Assembly (NCBI GenBank): GCA_026075535.2
Contig: AP026544.2
Location: 11,966,001-12,030,000, forward strand
DNA: 64,000 bases
Reading direction: 5' to 3'
Source: Tricholoma matsutake
Taxonomy: Eukaryota > Basidiomycota > Agaricomycetes > Agaricales > Tricholomataceae
Part shown: piece by piece, positions 47,711 to 60,300 of the stretch
Layout: each line of letters opens with the position of its first letter
How positions within the stretch are numbered: position 1 is the stretch's first letter
Position numbers and translations under genes: made by a program
The notes under the pieces: model-generated
Told to the model about the DNA's origin: nothing
Databases searched by the model: none
What the model saw: the letters and a program-made list of their open reading frames with translations, nothing else

Positions 47711-47836
47711 TGAAAATTGGAACGATGAAAATCAACCATCACATGTGTTTGTTCATCAAGGCCAAACAAATAACATCAATATCTGATCACTAGATTAGAT
47801 GCACATTATAACCTCTGTTACATTGATCCATCCACA

Positions 47837-48227
47837 ATGAGCGACCAGCAGCAAATGCAAGGCAATGTTCTAGATGGCTACATCCCTATCCAAGCCGACG
47901 ATGGGCACCACTATTTAGTGCCCCACTTTATGATTCCTGCCACTCATCAGGCGATGAATGCCTATTGCCAGAAGTTGGAACTTGATGTCCATAATGCAGA
48001 TGGAGGGGTAAGCTTTGTTTATTTCAAATCAGGTTGAAGTTAAGGGCTGCTGCCATGTCTCTGGCCACTGCTGTGTCTTGGCCGCTCCCATATCCTGTCT
48101 GCTCCCATTTCTCTATCCACTCCCATGTCTTGTCTATCCCAACTGACATTATGATCAATTTGCAGTCTGGCAACATGACCGCACCACCATACTACCTGGT
48201 GGCCCGCAACCAGCTCACCCTACCTGC
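47837..48227 (+). pseudogene. host gene, 5' part, split by a Ty3/gypsy insertion
   Basis: ATG 47837 begins MSDQQQMQGNVLDGYIPIQA; exon 1 ends before GTAAGC at about 48009. A C/T-rich intron ends at CAG about 48165. Exon 2 (GNMTAPPYYLVARNQLTLPA) is interrupted at 48227 by an LTR. The remainder is at 54507-54829. The frame is clean on both sides, so the gene was probably intact when the element landed. Confidence 0.7.
48223..48227. repeat. 5-bp target site duplication (left)
   Basis: CCTGC, repeated at 54502-54506 right after the other LTR. Confidence 0.85.
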
Positions 48228-48609
48228 TGTTAGGGCAACACCCACTATCTGCTAGCTAAGACCATGCAGGTTCTCTCTACAAGAAGGGGGCTGGATCTGC
48301 GCGCATGATGGGGAAACTGATGGTTTTGATGCAAGGGGTTATTAATAGGTGAGTTTGTTGACAAAGGCCTTTCACACCGAAAGCATAGGTGGAATACCTA
48401 AGAGAACACAACTGGGGTCCCCTAGGCATATATTTAGGGTTTATATACTATGTTACATATATTGTACATTGTTGTTACCGACGCACTCATACATGCGTGT
48501 ACATATTGATGCATGCAAAATAAAATTCTCATGCTATCAAAGTGTAGCGTCATTTGACATAATAAAATGAAAATGAAAATTTATTAGGTAATGGGGTGGT
48601 TTCCTAACA
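48228..48609 (-). repeat. 3' LTR of the Ty3/gypsy element (382 bp)
   Basis: Starts TGTTAGGGCAACACCC and ends TTTCCTAACA. It differs from the other LTR by scattered, mostly transitional, changes and a ~20-bp length difference (an extra CATCATGTAGCGTAATTCG-like segment in the other LTR). Confidence 0.93.
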
Positions 48610-48610
48610 T

Positions 48611-48620
48611 TACCCCCCTT
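48611..48620 (-). promoter_or_regulatory. polypurine tract
   Basis: AAAAGGGGGG on the minus strand immediately before the 3' LTR, the usual site of plus-strand DNA priming in LTR retrotransposons. Confidence 0.75.
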
Positions 48621-51600
48621 TTATGCCTCGACTTCCAGGCAAGAAAATATTATGTCTGTCCCCTCTGTGAAATTTTGGTAAGGCCGGAATTTCATCCCCT
48701 CATACACCATTCTCGCAATGCGACACAGAGCATTCAGATTACATTTAAAGAATTGGGCGATCATGTTATGCACTCGCTTACAATTCTCTTCAGGTTCCCA
48801 CAAATTATTTTCGTCGGTATAGTTTTTCCACATTATTAAGAACTCCAATTTCTTCCATCAAAGACATGAGTCTAGAATTTCTTCAACTATGTATTCTGGA
48901 GCACCTTCTACTATTATCGGAGGTTGTGGAGTAGTTTGTTGGCCAGGAATAGTGGGTGGGCGGTAAGGGTGTAGGCGGGATATGTTAATCTCAGGATCAA
49001 TCTTGAATGATCAGGGTAATTTTAGCACTACCGCATTAGGTGAGATCACTTTAGAGATTGCATATGGGCCAACTTGTTTCTCCATAAGCTTCCTCGAAGG
49101 TCGTGGAATATTCAGGTCCTTGGTACTTAGCCACACCAAGTCACCAACTTTGTACTCTGGAGTGCGTCCTTGAGTACAATCCACATGTCACATCATGTCA
49201 TCACGTGCTTTCTTCAATGCCACCTCTGCTTCCTCTTGTACCTTTTGCATCTTAGATACAAAGTCTTCTACCGACTGTACTTTGACTTCCCTTCTGGGTT
49301 CTATTCCCATGCGAGGATGATATCCATAATTCGCAACAAAGGGTGACATATGAGTAGCCAAATGGAATTTGTTATTGTGGGAAAATTCGGCAATTGCCAG
49401 CCATTCAGGCCAGTCAGTTTGTTGGTAGTTGACAAACATACATAGGTACTGCTCCAACTCCTGGTTCATTCTTTCTGTCTGCCCATCAGTCTGCGGGTGA
49501 CATGCCATAGATAATCTAGTTTGAATTCCCAATATGTTGTTCAGTTCTTGCATAAATGTGGAAGCAAATTGTGGTCCATGATCGGAGATAATGGCATTGG
49601 GTAACCCATGTAATCACCATACCTGATTTAGATAGAGGCATGCCAGGCCCAATGATGAGGTTTCTGTAGTAGTAGGAATAATATGGACCTCTGCGAAGCA
49701 GTCGCATACTATGAATATTGCATCGTACCCTTGAGCCTCGGGTGATCCAGTAATAAAATCCACAGATATATCTCACCACGGCGCTTTAGGTATAGGGTTC
49801 GGCATTAATTTTCCTGCAGGTTTTTCTGGAAATTTCTTCCCCCTCATGCACATATCACATCCATCCACATACCCCAACACATACTTTTTTATGGGCCACC
49901 AATAATTTCCCATTACTAATTCCAATGTCTTCCATCTTCCTGGGTGTCTGGCAGTTGGCATATTGTGATGTAACTGGACGATCTCCCTTCGCAAATCCTG
50001 ATCCTTCGGTACATACACTTTTCCTCGAAACAACACCAACCCTTGGTCCTCAGCCCATTCATCTCCATTAATATTACCTTTCTTCTCTCCCTTCAGAGCT
50101 TTCACAGCTTCCACTACTTCATCGTCCATTTCTGAACGTTGTCTAATTTTAGACAATATTTCCATTTCCGAGCTATCTATTAATAGATGCCCTTGACACA
50201 TAGTGCAAATGCAAAAGTATTCAGGTTTGAGTAAAGTAAGATTCTTATTGTCCTCCTCCACCCCCCTTTTTTTATTGTCCTCCTCCACCCCCATTTTATG
50301 ATTGATACGTCTGGATAATGCATCTGCTTTCCTCATTAAGCTTCCTGCTTTGTGGACCAAGTGAAAATTGAAATGTGATAGGAATAGTGCCCAATGCACT
50401 TGCCGGCAATTAAGCTTTTTAGCGGACATGAAGTATTGCAGATTTTGATGATCTGTGCAGATCTCAATCTGATGTGTACATCCCTCCAAATAATGCCTCC
50501 ATGCCTCCAATGCTCATATTATCCCCAACATCTCTTTGTCATGCACATCATAATTGATCTCCACATCATTCAACCCTCAGGACAGATATGCACAAGGATG
50601 CCATTTGTCATCTTCACACAGCATTGATAATACCGCTCCAGTAGCAAAATTGGATGCATCTGATTCCACTTGTAAAGGGCATGTGAAATCCACTGGGGCT
50701 AATATTGGTCCCTCCACAAACTTCCTCTTCAACTCCTCAAATGCTGTCTGCTGCTGCTCTCCCCACCTCCACACTACTCCCTTTTGCATAAGGTTATGTA
50801 AGGGTGTGGCAATTTTAGAAAAATTGTGCACAAAGCAACAATAATAATTTGTGAGTCCCAAGCAGGCTTGAACCTCCTTGGCATGGGTGGGCACAGGCCA
50901 ATCTGTGATCACATGTACCTTGATCGGATCCATTTTGATCCCATCAGGGCCAATCAATAATCCTAGGAACTCAATCTCACTTGCCCCAAACACACACTTC
51001 TCTGGTTTCAAAAATAGATCATTCTCCACCAACCTCCATAACACCTCCTGCACTATCACCTCATGATTCTCTTCATCCTCCGTGAATATCAGAATGTCAT
51101 CAATAAATATGATTACCATGCCTTTGTCTATTACGTCCTTGAAAATGTTGTTCATCATATTTTGGAAGGTTGGGGGACTATTAGTCATCCCAAAAAACAT
51201 GACAAGCAGCTCGAAGGATCCTCGATGCATGGCAAATGCGGCCTTCCACTCATCTCCTTTCTTTATTTGTACATTGTTGTATCCCCATCGTAAATTCAAT
51301 TTTGTAAAGACCTTGGCTTTTCCCACCTTGTCAATTATTTCTGAGATCAATGGCAGGGGGTACGCATTCTTGACTGTCCACTCATTCAGATACCTATAAT
51401 CTGTACACTGGTCTTTCTTTGGCACAAAGAATATAGGTGATGTCTGTGGTGATTTCGAAGGTCGTATGTATCCTTTGCGCAATTGCTCCTTCAGGAATGC
51501 ATCCACTTCTTCTTGTTCCATCGGAGATAACGGATATACCTTTGACTTCTTTGGCACAAACCTTGGCTTCATCTTGATCACATGATCCAATGGCTTCCGC

Positions 51601-52484
51601 ACTGGCATTTGCTCAGACTCCTTCTTCTGGAACACTGACAGATATTCATGATACACTTTTGGCACCCATTCCTCCACTGGCTTCTCCACCTTCACAACAT
51701 TCTTGTCCCATGACTGTCCTCCATGAATTGCTCTAAAGGTTTGCTTCTGCTCTTCTTTCTCAATCATGACTGGAACTTCCTCATTTGGCATTTCCTCCTG
51801 CACTTCCTCCATCATAACAGAATACTTCCTTGGATGTTCTTTTTCTTTCTTTTTCATTTTCTCCTTCTTCATCTTCCTCCCATACAGATTACATTCCTTA
51901 GGACAACAAGTCATTTGTACTTTCCCAGTTTTCCAATCAATTTCAGGATTATGCTTCCATAACCATGGACATTCTATTATTAGATTGGTTTTCCCAAGAT
52001 CGCACACTTTGAATACTGCTTGCTCCTGATGCTCCTGATACTTTAGCACCATAGTCACCTCCTCCTTGATAGTTCCTCCATGATTGACTGTTCCGTCAAT
52101 ACTGTACACCATTATAGGTTGCACCAGCTTGCGTGTGTTAATACCATTTCTGGTAATTAAGGACCAATTAATGAATAATCCTGTAGCACCACTATCAAGC
52201 AATGCTTCCACATCAATAGCTGCATGTGTGTCCACTGTCTTCAGTCCCACAGTCAAGGTGATTTCGGGTTTTATTTGCACAGAGCAAATAAAGAATTTAG
52301 GGGTTTTCGGAAATGATGCGTGACAATTTTCTTTGTCATGTGATTGACAACAGTTGTACTCCTTTTTGTCATGTGATTCAGAACAGTTGTACTCCTCCTC
52401 GATTTCCTTTTCTGATTTGCTCTGGGTTTCCTTGGATACTAATACATTGTAATGATTCTGGGTACACCAATGGGAAAACCTTCA
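48621..52484 (-). pseudogene. pol: protease, reverse transcriptase, RNase H, integrase, chromodomain
   Basis: Protease ALLDSGATGLFIN near 52200. Reverse transcriptase with FIDDIL as the catalytic YxDD-type motif, then KPEKCVFGASEIEFLG. RNase H with ESDASNFATGAVLS and TDHQNLQYF. Integrase zinc region HHNMPTARHPGRWKT ... CDMCMRGK and core ISDHGPQF with HPQTDGQTERMNQELEQYL. C-terminal chromodomain (EYIVEEILDS, FLIMWKNYTDENNLWEPEEN) defines a chromovirus. Stops are all TGA: 52482, 50577, 50514, 49773, 49614, 49188, 49011 and 48858 (minus-strand codons at these plus positions). Where the family has Arg the protein often shows Cys, His or Gln (for example NYYCCF for NYYRRF), as expected of CGN decay. 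Inactive. Confidence 0.9.
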
Positions 52485-53580
52485 CTGGGACTCTTCCACA
52501 AAATTCTTCTGCTTGCCTTCCTCCAGCTTCACTTCCTTGATTGTAGCTTCCCTAATCTTTCTTTTCTGCCTACAAATCCTAGAAATGTGTCCTAACTGCC
52601 CACAGTTAAAACATTTAAGTGGGGCTCGTCTCCCTGCTTGATCAACCTCCATTGCCTCTGCTGGTGCTGCTGACTCAGTAACTATAGGTGTCACTGCCAT
52701 GGCTGGTGGCTGTGCCCTCGGAGCTTGCACCTGAAGTGCCTTTCCTTTCTCAGACTTTCCTCCTGATGACTTTCCAAATTTACTACTTCCATACATCAAC
52801 TTTGACTCCACCTGTTCCTGCCGATATTGCTGGTCAAGGCACATTGCCCAATTATACCACTTGTCCAACTTCTCTGGCATAGAAGGTAGTCAGTAGATAG
52901 ACTTGAATAAAGAGGGATTTAATCCTGCTTTCAAAAACTCTACCAACACGGCTTCTCCCATGTCCGTTTGCGAAGCTTCTGCTTTGAACTGCAAAATAAA
53001 TTCATCCACCATTAGGGAACCTTGGTGCATGGTCTTTAATTTAGCATTGGCTGTTGCCTTTGGATTAGGGTCTCCAAAGTGTGCCTCCAATCTCTCCAGA
53101 AATTCTTTGAAGGTTGCAAATGGTTTATTTCCCGTGGCAATTTGATTAATAGCCTTGTTTCTCCAGAACTGTGCTTTCCCCCCCTGAATGTATGAGAGAG
53201 CAAACATAATCCTAGACTCGGCTGTACAAAACCCTGGCTTCCTCCCATGGATGTACAATACTATAGAGCTGATGAAGGATTTTGTATTCTCCATGGTACC
53301 ATCAAAGATTTGTGGGGGTGTGTACTTAGGTAAGCATGCTTTTCCATTTCTGGATTTCTCTGCCGTCTCATCCTCCTGCAACATCCACTCCACCATCTCC
53401 TCCATCTCATCATCTCTTTTCTCCTGTCGTCTCTGGCTGTACTTCCGCTTGTCTGGGCTGTGATGCTGCCAACACTGACACTAATTGGGACATTTGCACT
53501 GTAAGCACATCAATTTTCACCTCTAGTGCTGGTGTGGGAACAGGATTAGGACCGGGATTAGAAGTTGAAGGTTCAGACAT
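52485..53580 (-). pseudogene. gag with CCHC zinc knuckle
   Basis: ATG 53580-53578 (MSEPSTSNPG), then a frame break before RDDEMEEMVEW. The capsid-like region contains FDGTMENTKSFISSI and HFGDPNPKATANAKL. A nucleocapsid knuckle CFNCGQLGHISRIC (CX2CX4HX4C) lies near 52600. One in-frame TGA at 52890-52892 sits where related gag proteins have an ordinary residue. Confidence 0.85.
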
Positions 53581-54099
53581 AATTGTAAAATCTGTGATGA
53601 ATCACTTCTTTGACAAACTCAAGATTTGTTCTTCGAGACCTCTCCAAATGTTTACTGGTCACGTGATCATTCGTCGATTGTTCGTCAATGGTTCATCGAT
53701 TGTTCATCAATGGTTCATCGATTGTTCGTCAATTGTCGGGTGCCTAATTTGACACTTTGGATCAATAACCCTTCCAACAGTGCCTGATCTCGGGGATAAC
53801 ACTGAATTTGGCTTGTAACTAAAATAGTCGTCCGAATAGAGTGATGTAAATTGGAACTAAACCAGATCCAATCAGTTGTCTGGTTGCAGCTGTCCTAATG
53901 ATGAGTGCTGCCTCTCAATCACTGGCAGTCACAATGTAAGGTGAGGCCTGGCATCGGCTTACAAAAGAAAAGGTAGATTATGTATATACAAGTACTTCTG
54001 GCTCATGCCAAAAGGATGAGTCATCGGATGTGGCACAGTGAAACAACGATGTATGTGCAAGTAAGAGAAGGTGCACTGATATGGGAAGTTGTGTTCTTC

Positions 54100-54501
54100 T
54101 GTTAGGGCAACACCCACTATCTGCTAGCTAAGACTGTGCAGGTTCTCTCTACAAGAAGGGGGCCAGATCTGCACGCATGATGGGGAAACTGATGGTTTTG
54201 ATGCGAGGGGTTATTAATAGGTGAGTTTGTTGACAAAGGCCTTTCACACTGAAAGCGTAGGTGGAATACCTAAGAGAACACAACTGGGGTCCCCTCGGCA
54301 TATATTTAGGGTTTATATACTATGTTACATATATTGTACATTGTTTTTACTGATGCACTCGTACATGCATGTACATATTGATGCGTGCGAAATAAAATTC
54401 TCATGCTATCAAAGTGTAGTGTCATTTGGCATCATGTAGCGTAATTCGACATAATAAAATACAAATGAAATTTTATTAGGTAATGGGGTGGTTTCCTAAC
54501 A
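54100..54501 (-). repeat. 5' LTR of the Ty3/gypsy element (402 bp)
   Basis: Begins TGTTAGGGCAACACCC and ends TTTCCTAACA. It precedes gag in the element's own orientation. Confidence 0.93.
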
Positions 54502-54506
54502 CCTGC

Positions 54507-54829
54507 CGATCCAGTAAGTGTCATCCTCATTTGTGTTTCTACATTAGTTCATCCTGTTGCAGGACTTGACAGACAGGGAGTTGTTGAGCTGCCATGCTGA
54601 AGTGAAGCCCCTTCAAGACCAGCTTGGCATATCGTACAAGGATGCCAGTCATCGCCTGTACATGGCCGAGGTGGAGAAGCTTGAACAACAAGATATAACA
54701 TTGAGAACATATGCCATTTTGAAGGAAAGGGTTGAAAATAAGTTGAAATCATTCGAAAGGAGGTTCTCAGAAATTACGCCGTCATCCCACTCAGACACTA
54801 TGGCTGATCCCCCTGCCGATTCCCAGTGA
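54507..54829 (+). pseudogene. host gene, 3' part, after the Ty3/gypsy insertion
   Basis: After the duplicated CCTGC, exon 2 finishes with the codons for a short ADP stretch and a GTAAGT intron (~54515-54563). The last exon then encodes DLTDRELLSCHAEVKPLQDQ, LGISYKDASHRLYMAEVEKL and a lysine/glutamate-rich, probably coiled-coil tail ending MADPPADSQ at TGA 54827-54829. Joining it with 47837-48227 restores the frame when the element and one duplicate are removed. The protein is small (~165 residues) and I know no function. It looks like the multicopy basidiomycete protein families linked to repeats. Confidence 0.7.
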
Positions 54830-54949
54830 TGTGGAAGGATAATTGATACCTTACTCATTATATATATATCTATGTAGCTTTTGTCTGTATTCTGTTCTTA
54901 ACATCATTGTAGTAATATCATTGTTTTTGTGGTCCTGTCAAGCCCCAAT

Positions 54950-55640
54950 GTCAGTGCCACTTCCCCATTCCCATCCCCATCCCCGTCCCTGCTCCCATCC
55001 CCGCTGCCGTCTCCATCTCCATCCCTGTCCCAATCCCCGTCCCCTTTCCTGCAATTGTATTTCAAACATTACTAATGTCTGTACTATGTTCTTAATGCAT
55101 GTCTATCTGTATGGTACAGCAAGTAAAGTAGTAATGTAGTCATTGGTTAATTAATAGAGTATGTACAAATATATAGTGAGTTCGACGGTGTCTATTGAAA
55201 CAGATAATACAATGTATACAATCAATAGTCCCTTTCCCCACTCCTGTCCCCATCCCCATCCCCTTCCCTGCAATTCCATTTCAAACATTACTAATGTCTG
55301 TACTATGTTCTTAATGCACATCTATCTGTACAGTACAGCAAGTAAAGTAGTAATGTAGTCATTGGTTAATTAATAGAGTATGTACAAATACATAGTGAGT
55401 TCAATGGTGTCCATCAAAAGTCAATCGTATTCATAGGTTAATATTGTGTCCATGCCCGATGGCGATGCCGTGGGCCATCCCCATGTCTGTGGCCGCATCT
55501 GTGCCCATTGTAATTTAAATGTTACTAATGTCTGTATTACATTCCTAATCCATGTCTATTGTAAGGTATAATAATCAGTGTACAATGTAGTCGTTGGTTA
55601 ACATAGTATAGTGACTTTATATAGTGAGTTCGGCAGCATC
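54950..55640. repeat. three tandem ~230-bp units in decay
   Basis: Each unit has a CCCCATCCCC-type C-rich stretch, then ATTACTAATGTCTGTACTAT, GTAGTCATTGGTTAA and a TATATAGTGAGTTCRRCRGT segment. Copies: about 54955-55200, 55225-55420 and 55445-55640 (the third more diverged). Confidence 0.8.
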
Positions 55641-56600
55641 CATCAAACCCGTATCATTCGATACAATGTATGCATTTGATAGGTCATATCATTCAATACA
55701 ATGTAGCTTACCTATGTGTGCATGGACGAGCGATGTTGCATTCTGTATGTCCCAAGCAGCCTGGCCCCAATTGAGGGATCAGATGAAGAGTAGTGCAAAT
55801 GTATGTGATATCGCTGACCAGTTTTAATTGCAGGCATTTGTTCAATATCCTCCTTTTAATCGTGTCATTCATTTCAGTCCTTCAATCCCATTTCACACCA
55901 TCATTCAATACCCATGCTCAGCCTGAAGAATGAACAATTTCATAAATTTTCACTATGCTTAAAATCCCCTTCATTTCTATGATAGCCGTCTATTCTGATT
56001 TTTTTTTCTCGCTATACTATCAGCTTTTTGTAATGTTTAGAATAATGGTCTCACAATCTCACAATCTTTTTGTCTTTTTGTCTTTCATGTCAACAATTGG
56101 TAAGAACTTTCCAAAAAGTGTAGCCTAGCTGTTTGCCCTTATTACTTTTCAGCTTTTCACCCTCGCACGAGCTCATATGAGGCCCCATGAGAGATTTGTG
56201 GGTTTACTGATGTGTCCACGACAACCCCAGTGGTATACATGTTGGTAGAGCAAAACGACCCAGACTGGAGGCTGCTCCAGCTTCCCATGCTAAGAAAGGA
56301 AAGTGCAAGGTGTGATGCATGTGATGATGTTTGGACGATATTGTGATCTTGGACTGTGGCTGGAAAAGACAGTTCGTGCTAGTGCTGTTTGTTCTTATAT
56401 TATCCACTCTACACAATATGCACCCATTGCATGGTATATGTTTGTACACCGCTTTTTCCTGTGACTATTATATTATATCTTGACTGTCGACTATGTAAGG
56501 ATTTTTTGTATCAGAATTCAAAGAGTACTGTTACTCTTGTAAGCCTGATAGCTTGAATTGCTTGCCATTAACTTATAATACAAGGCATTAATGTAAATTT
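55641..56600. other. no recognisable gene
   Basis: AT-rich with TCATTCAATACAATGTA-like repeats at 55655-55700 and ACAATCTTTTTGTC repeats near 56060. I see no supported gene or RNA. Confidence 0.4.
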
Positions 56601-56603
56601 GCA

Positions 56604-57170
56604 GACCAAGGACAATGCATCTGAATCAATGCATCAATTTACAAAACATGGCCACAAACCTGAAGTTTCTCAACTGGCATCAATATCAATAGGTCAGCCT
56701 CCATGTGACATGGCAGCTTGGCAAACACTCTTCAAGTTTATACCATGTTCTGCATTGTCCACCTTCATTGACTTATGAAATTTCAAGTTACAAGTATGTA
56801 CTTGGCACCTCATTTGAAACCCAAAAGCAGATTAGATGTGCGGCCTCTGAGCCCCATGGCTGGTTTGTCATACCACCATCTGAATGACATGCTGCAGGCC
56901 TTGCTGCCTTCTGACAGTAGTGGTCAAGTTCCAAGCCAAAGCTCATATTCCTGGGATTTATATTCGGTGAGGTGACCTAACATGTACAGCATTTATTTAT
57001 TAACTTCATTGTATCATAGATTACTCCAGGTCTGTCCACCACGTCACCAGCACCTCCAGGCAGGTTTGAGATAACCTGGCTCATTGGCATGGATTTGGCA
57101 ATGGGAACGTGGAGACCCCAGTGGACTATTAAAGGGACAGGTCACAGATGGCTTGTGACCTGCCGCTTAC
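56604..57170 (+). CDS. possible exons of an unidentified gene
   Basis: 56604-56690 (KHGHKPEVSQLASISI), 56792-56968 (HLKPKSRLDVRPLSPMAGLS ... SYSWDLYS) followed by GTGAGG, and a frame after CATAG at 57019 (ITPGLSTTSPAPPGRFEITW) can be joined with 50-100-nt introns. No start codon or domain found; weak evidence. Confidence 0.25.
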
Positions 57171-57351
57171 AACTCGTGGGCAGTCACAATGCTGGGTGAC
57201 CTCTGCTGGGGCACGGCTGTGGGCAGGGGTATTCCAATGCACTACCTATACCTACCAAAATACCTACTTCCTCTGTACTACTACTATGACTCAATCATAA
57301 TCTTCAAGTTTGCTCACACCTATCTAATCAGCCTGACACTATCACTGTTTG

Positions 57352-60300
57352 ATGGATGCCAATATCCCCATTGATCCCGCCTTGTTGCCACATGTAACTG
57401 CCATGCCGCCTCGGCCTGCAGCTGCAAACATCCAATGCTCAACAAGTCTGTCAACATCTCAGAGGTCCTTGCTCCACAATGTGATGAACATGGGCAATTC
57501 ACATCATCTGGATATACTTTTTATGAATCACTGTGATTATCTTGTGTATAAATCACTGCACTGGTGGACTGAAGATGCAGCAAGCTATTATTGTAAAGGT
57601 GTGGGAGGTATGTCAGTCATCTTCTGCTGTTATTAACCAAACTGACATGTAACAATCTAGGAATTTGTTCAATGTGCATTGCGCAAGGGGGAGATAAAGG
57701 ATGTGATTGTCAATGAACACTCACTCTTGTGTTTCATCAATTTCTGCACAGAGCGTTGCAAGCGAGATCATCAAGGAAATGATATCCCTGGCACATTCCT
57801 TGGGGGAGTTCATTTCTCTCCCATTATAGAGATCCAACCTAAGCGATACATGCGTAAACTCAGTCAGTGTATAACAGACTATATTGATCACTACTGTACC
57901 TAAGCGATACATGCATAAACTATAAATAGTACAGTAAGTGATCAAGTTTATGGATCGAGCAATGTAGTCCACTCACCTCAGTCACTGTATAACAGACTGA
58001 GGTGTTTGGTAAGTATATGTGGATATATATACTAAGTGAGTAACAATGAGAAAAGATAAAGGGAGAGTTAAAAAGGGAGAAATAACAAGGGGAAACTTCA
58101 CATCATACAATGTTCTATAATTAGCACACCACATGAATGGCATGCCATTCATGGTGCAGATCTTAACACCCATTTGGTTGTTTGTATATACAGCTCATTC
58201 ATTAATACAGTCCCAATTCAAGAAGCTTTTTTTTGGTGCCCTTTGGATTCACAAGGAGCAAGTGGCCAAAACCCCCAGTCTTGCACACAAATGTCCAGCA
58301 ACATCTGTTATTGTCTGGGATGCCATCAAGAACCACATGGACAAAGCTCTAGAGTGAGTAAGAAGGTGAGCGCTTGAACCCCTGGGTACGGTAGTATCGT
58401 ATCAGATCCAAGCTCATGTCATTCTTAATAGTGGACTTGTGCCTAGCAAGGATGCACCTGACATCATCACCAACACTTTTATTGCAGAGGTGACACAGGA
58501 GCAGCTGGATGCGATTGCCCTAGGTTTTCTCCAACATTGTGAATGTGCGAAATATCTCGTCGATTCTGCAGGTCTACCTAGTTAACCACAATGACCTTTC
58601 CTAGTATGATCGGTCATTAACAGTCACCTTGCCTGGATGGCCCAGAATGAAACAGGAAACCGTGGTGATGACCTCCATGCCCTCAAGCTTGAGGAGCTCC
58701 AGCCATATACAATGCTCCATCCAAACAAAGAAACTGTGATGTTCTCCATGTTAGGACTGCAAGGCAAGGAAAAGGCAGGGAGGTGAGGCATGCGAACAGT
58801 ATGTTTCTCTCCACAGTTGCCTTCCACAAGTAAATTAACATCATGTAGGTCATAAACCCAGTGTACTCAGTCTTTATAGCCCACCTTTGGCCAGAAATGT
58901 GTCCTCTCGGCACCTTCGCTTTCTACCATCACTATCTGCATGATGTGGAAGATATCACCAAACTCTTGAACATTGACTGGTCCATCAACAAAAGCTGGCA
59001 TCAGGTCAGGTTTCCACCACTTCTTTCTGTATTTTTTCTCATATCCTCACATTATAGATCTGTGTCCTACATGGCCCAAAATCACCTACTACACCATATG
59101 CTGAGCAAAATCTATACAATCTCTATGTTCAGGCATTTGCAAAAGCTGGGTTTGATTCAAGAATGAAGGTCCACTTTCCATGTCACATCCTAGGGTACAA
59201 ACAAGAAGCAATGGGGTAAATGCTGCTCTGTCCGCTTGCTCTTCTGTTGACTCACTCCTTAACTCAATGTTGATTCTGCAGAGACCTCTAAGCTTAGCTG
59301 GGTGTGTGGCAAAACATTCTTTGACACATGTGCCCCAGCACTACCAAAGATGGTATGTTTCTCATTGAGCCACCAGGACAATTTGATTGTTTATGTCAAT
59401 TTTGATATGTGGGCAATTCTTGGTGCCCATGGGTTCAAGGCACATGAAGTGTATGACCTTGTATGGCATCACATCCATGTTCTGGAACAATTCTTGAGCC
59501 TTGTTTGCCCCATGGCTGAGAGTGTCGATGCAGAGATTGTCGGTGAGTGCTTTGGCAAACAACAACAAAACAAAAATGTATGTGACTGCCACTAGGGAAG
59601 AAAAATTTGACTGGTGCTGCAAATTACTGGTCAATGATAATGATGATGCAACCCTATGTTTTCCAAGTAAGCACTGTTCATTTGATTCTCGCATAGATCT
59701 AACACCTTGGACTAGTGCAGCGCTGCCATCTATGAACTCTGCCCACAGTCGGCACTATTCAAACTGCCTGCTCTTGCACACAGAGATGTCCAGAGGATGA
59801 AGACAAATTTTCGAACAGAGCTCACAGCACTGCGTGCTGCTGATGGGAGCTCCATGGATTTAGCATGGCTACAGAACGACACTCTTCAGCGAGCATTGGA
59901 AGAGAATTGGTCCCTCCTACAGGATCATAAAGTGCAGATGGAGAAGTTCATGCAAATGATGCAACAATGCACAGCAGTGCTTTCCCCCACTCAGGGATTT
60001 TCTATGCAAACGTATTCTCACTGAGGTAAGGTTTCTGAGTTTCAACCACCTCGTATCTAACTCAATTTTGTACAGCTGGTATTGAGCAATCAGACAGTGC
60101 TCTACTCCCTTCAGTCAAAATCTATGGATGTATTGTCATCTCCCATCCAGACAACAGTGGCGTATATGAAATGGAGGACTCAACTCTCTTCATGCGTTTG
60201 TCAATGAATCTCCGCGAGGAGATGCCACTCCCTGAGCCAAATCTCAAGTCGACCTAGTGCTACCCCCTGCTGCCACATTCACAATGCCTGGTATGTGGTG

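Larger units (their letters stand above)
48228..54501 (-). mobile_element. complete Ty3/gypsy chromovirus, 6274 bp, decayed
   Basis: Two direct LTRs (TGTTAGG...CCTAACA) bound by the 5-bp duplication CCTGC. Internal genes lie on the minus strand in the order gag, protease, reverse transcriptase, RNase H, integrase, chromodomain, as in Ty3/gypsy chromoviruses. A polypurine tract lies next to the downstream LTR. A plausible tRNA primer site could not be identified. The gag-pol frame is interrupted by nine TGA codons and by no TAA or TAG before the natural TAA (48621-48623), plus a frame break near the gag start. Confidence 0.93.

Noticed and set aside
48621..53580. Reassigned TGA (sense codon) or selenocysteine
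   Set aside because: TGA falls at expected Arg positions, other copies have CGA there, and other genes in the window end at TGA normally; CpG decay explains it.
56200..56300. Possible tRNA (TGGTAGAGC word)
   Set aside because: No cloverleaf could be drawn around it; the word alone is not enough.
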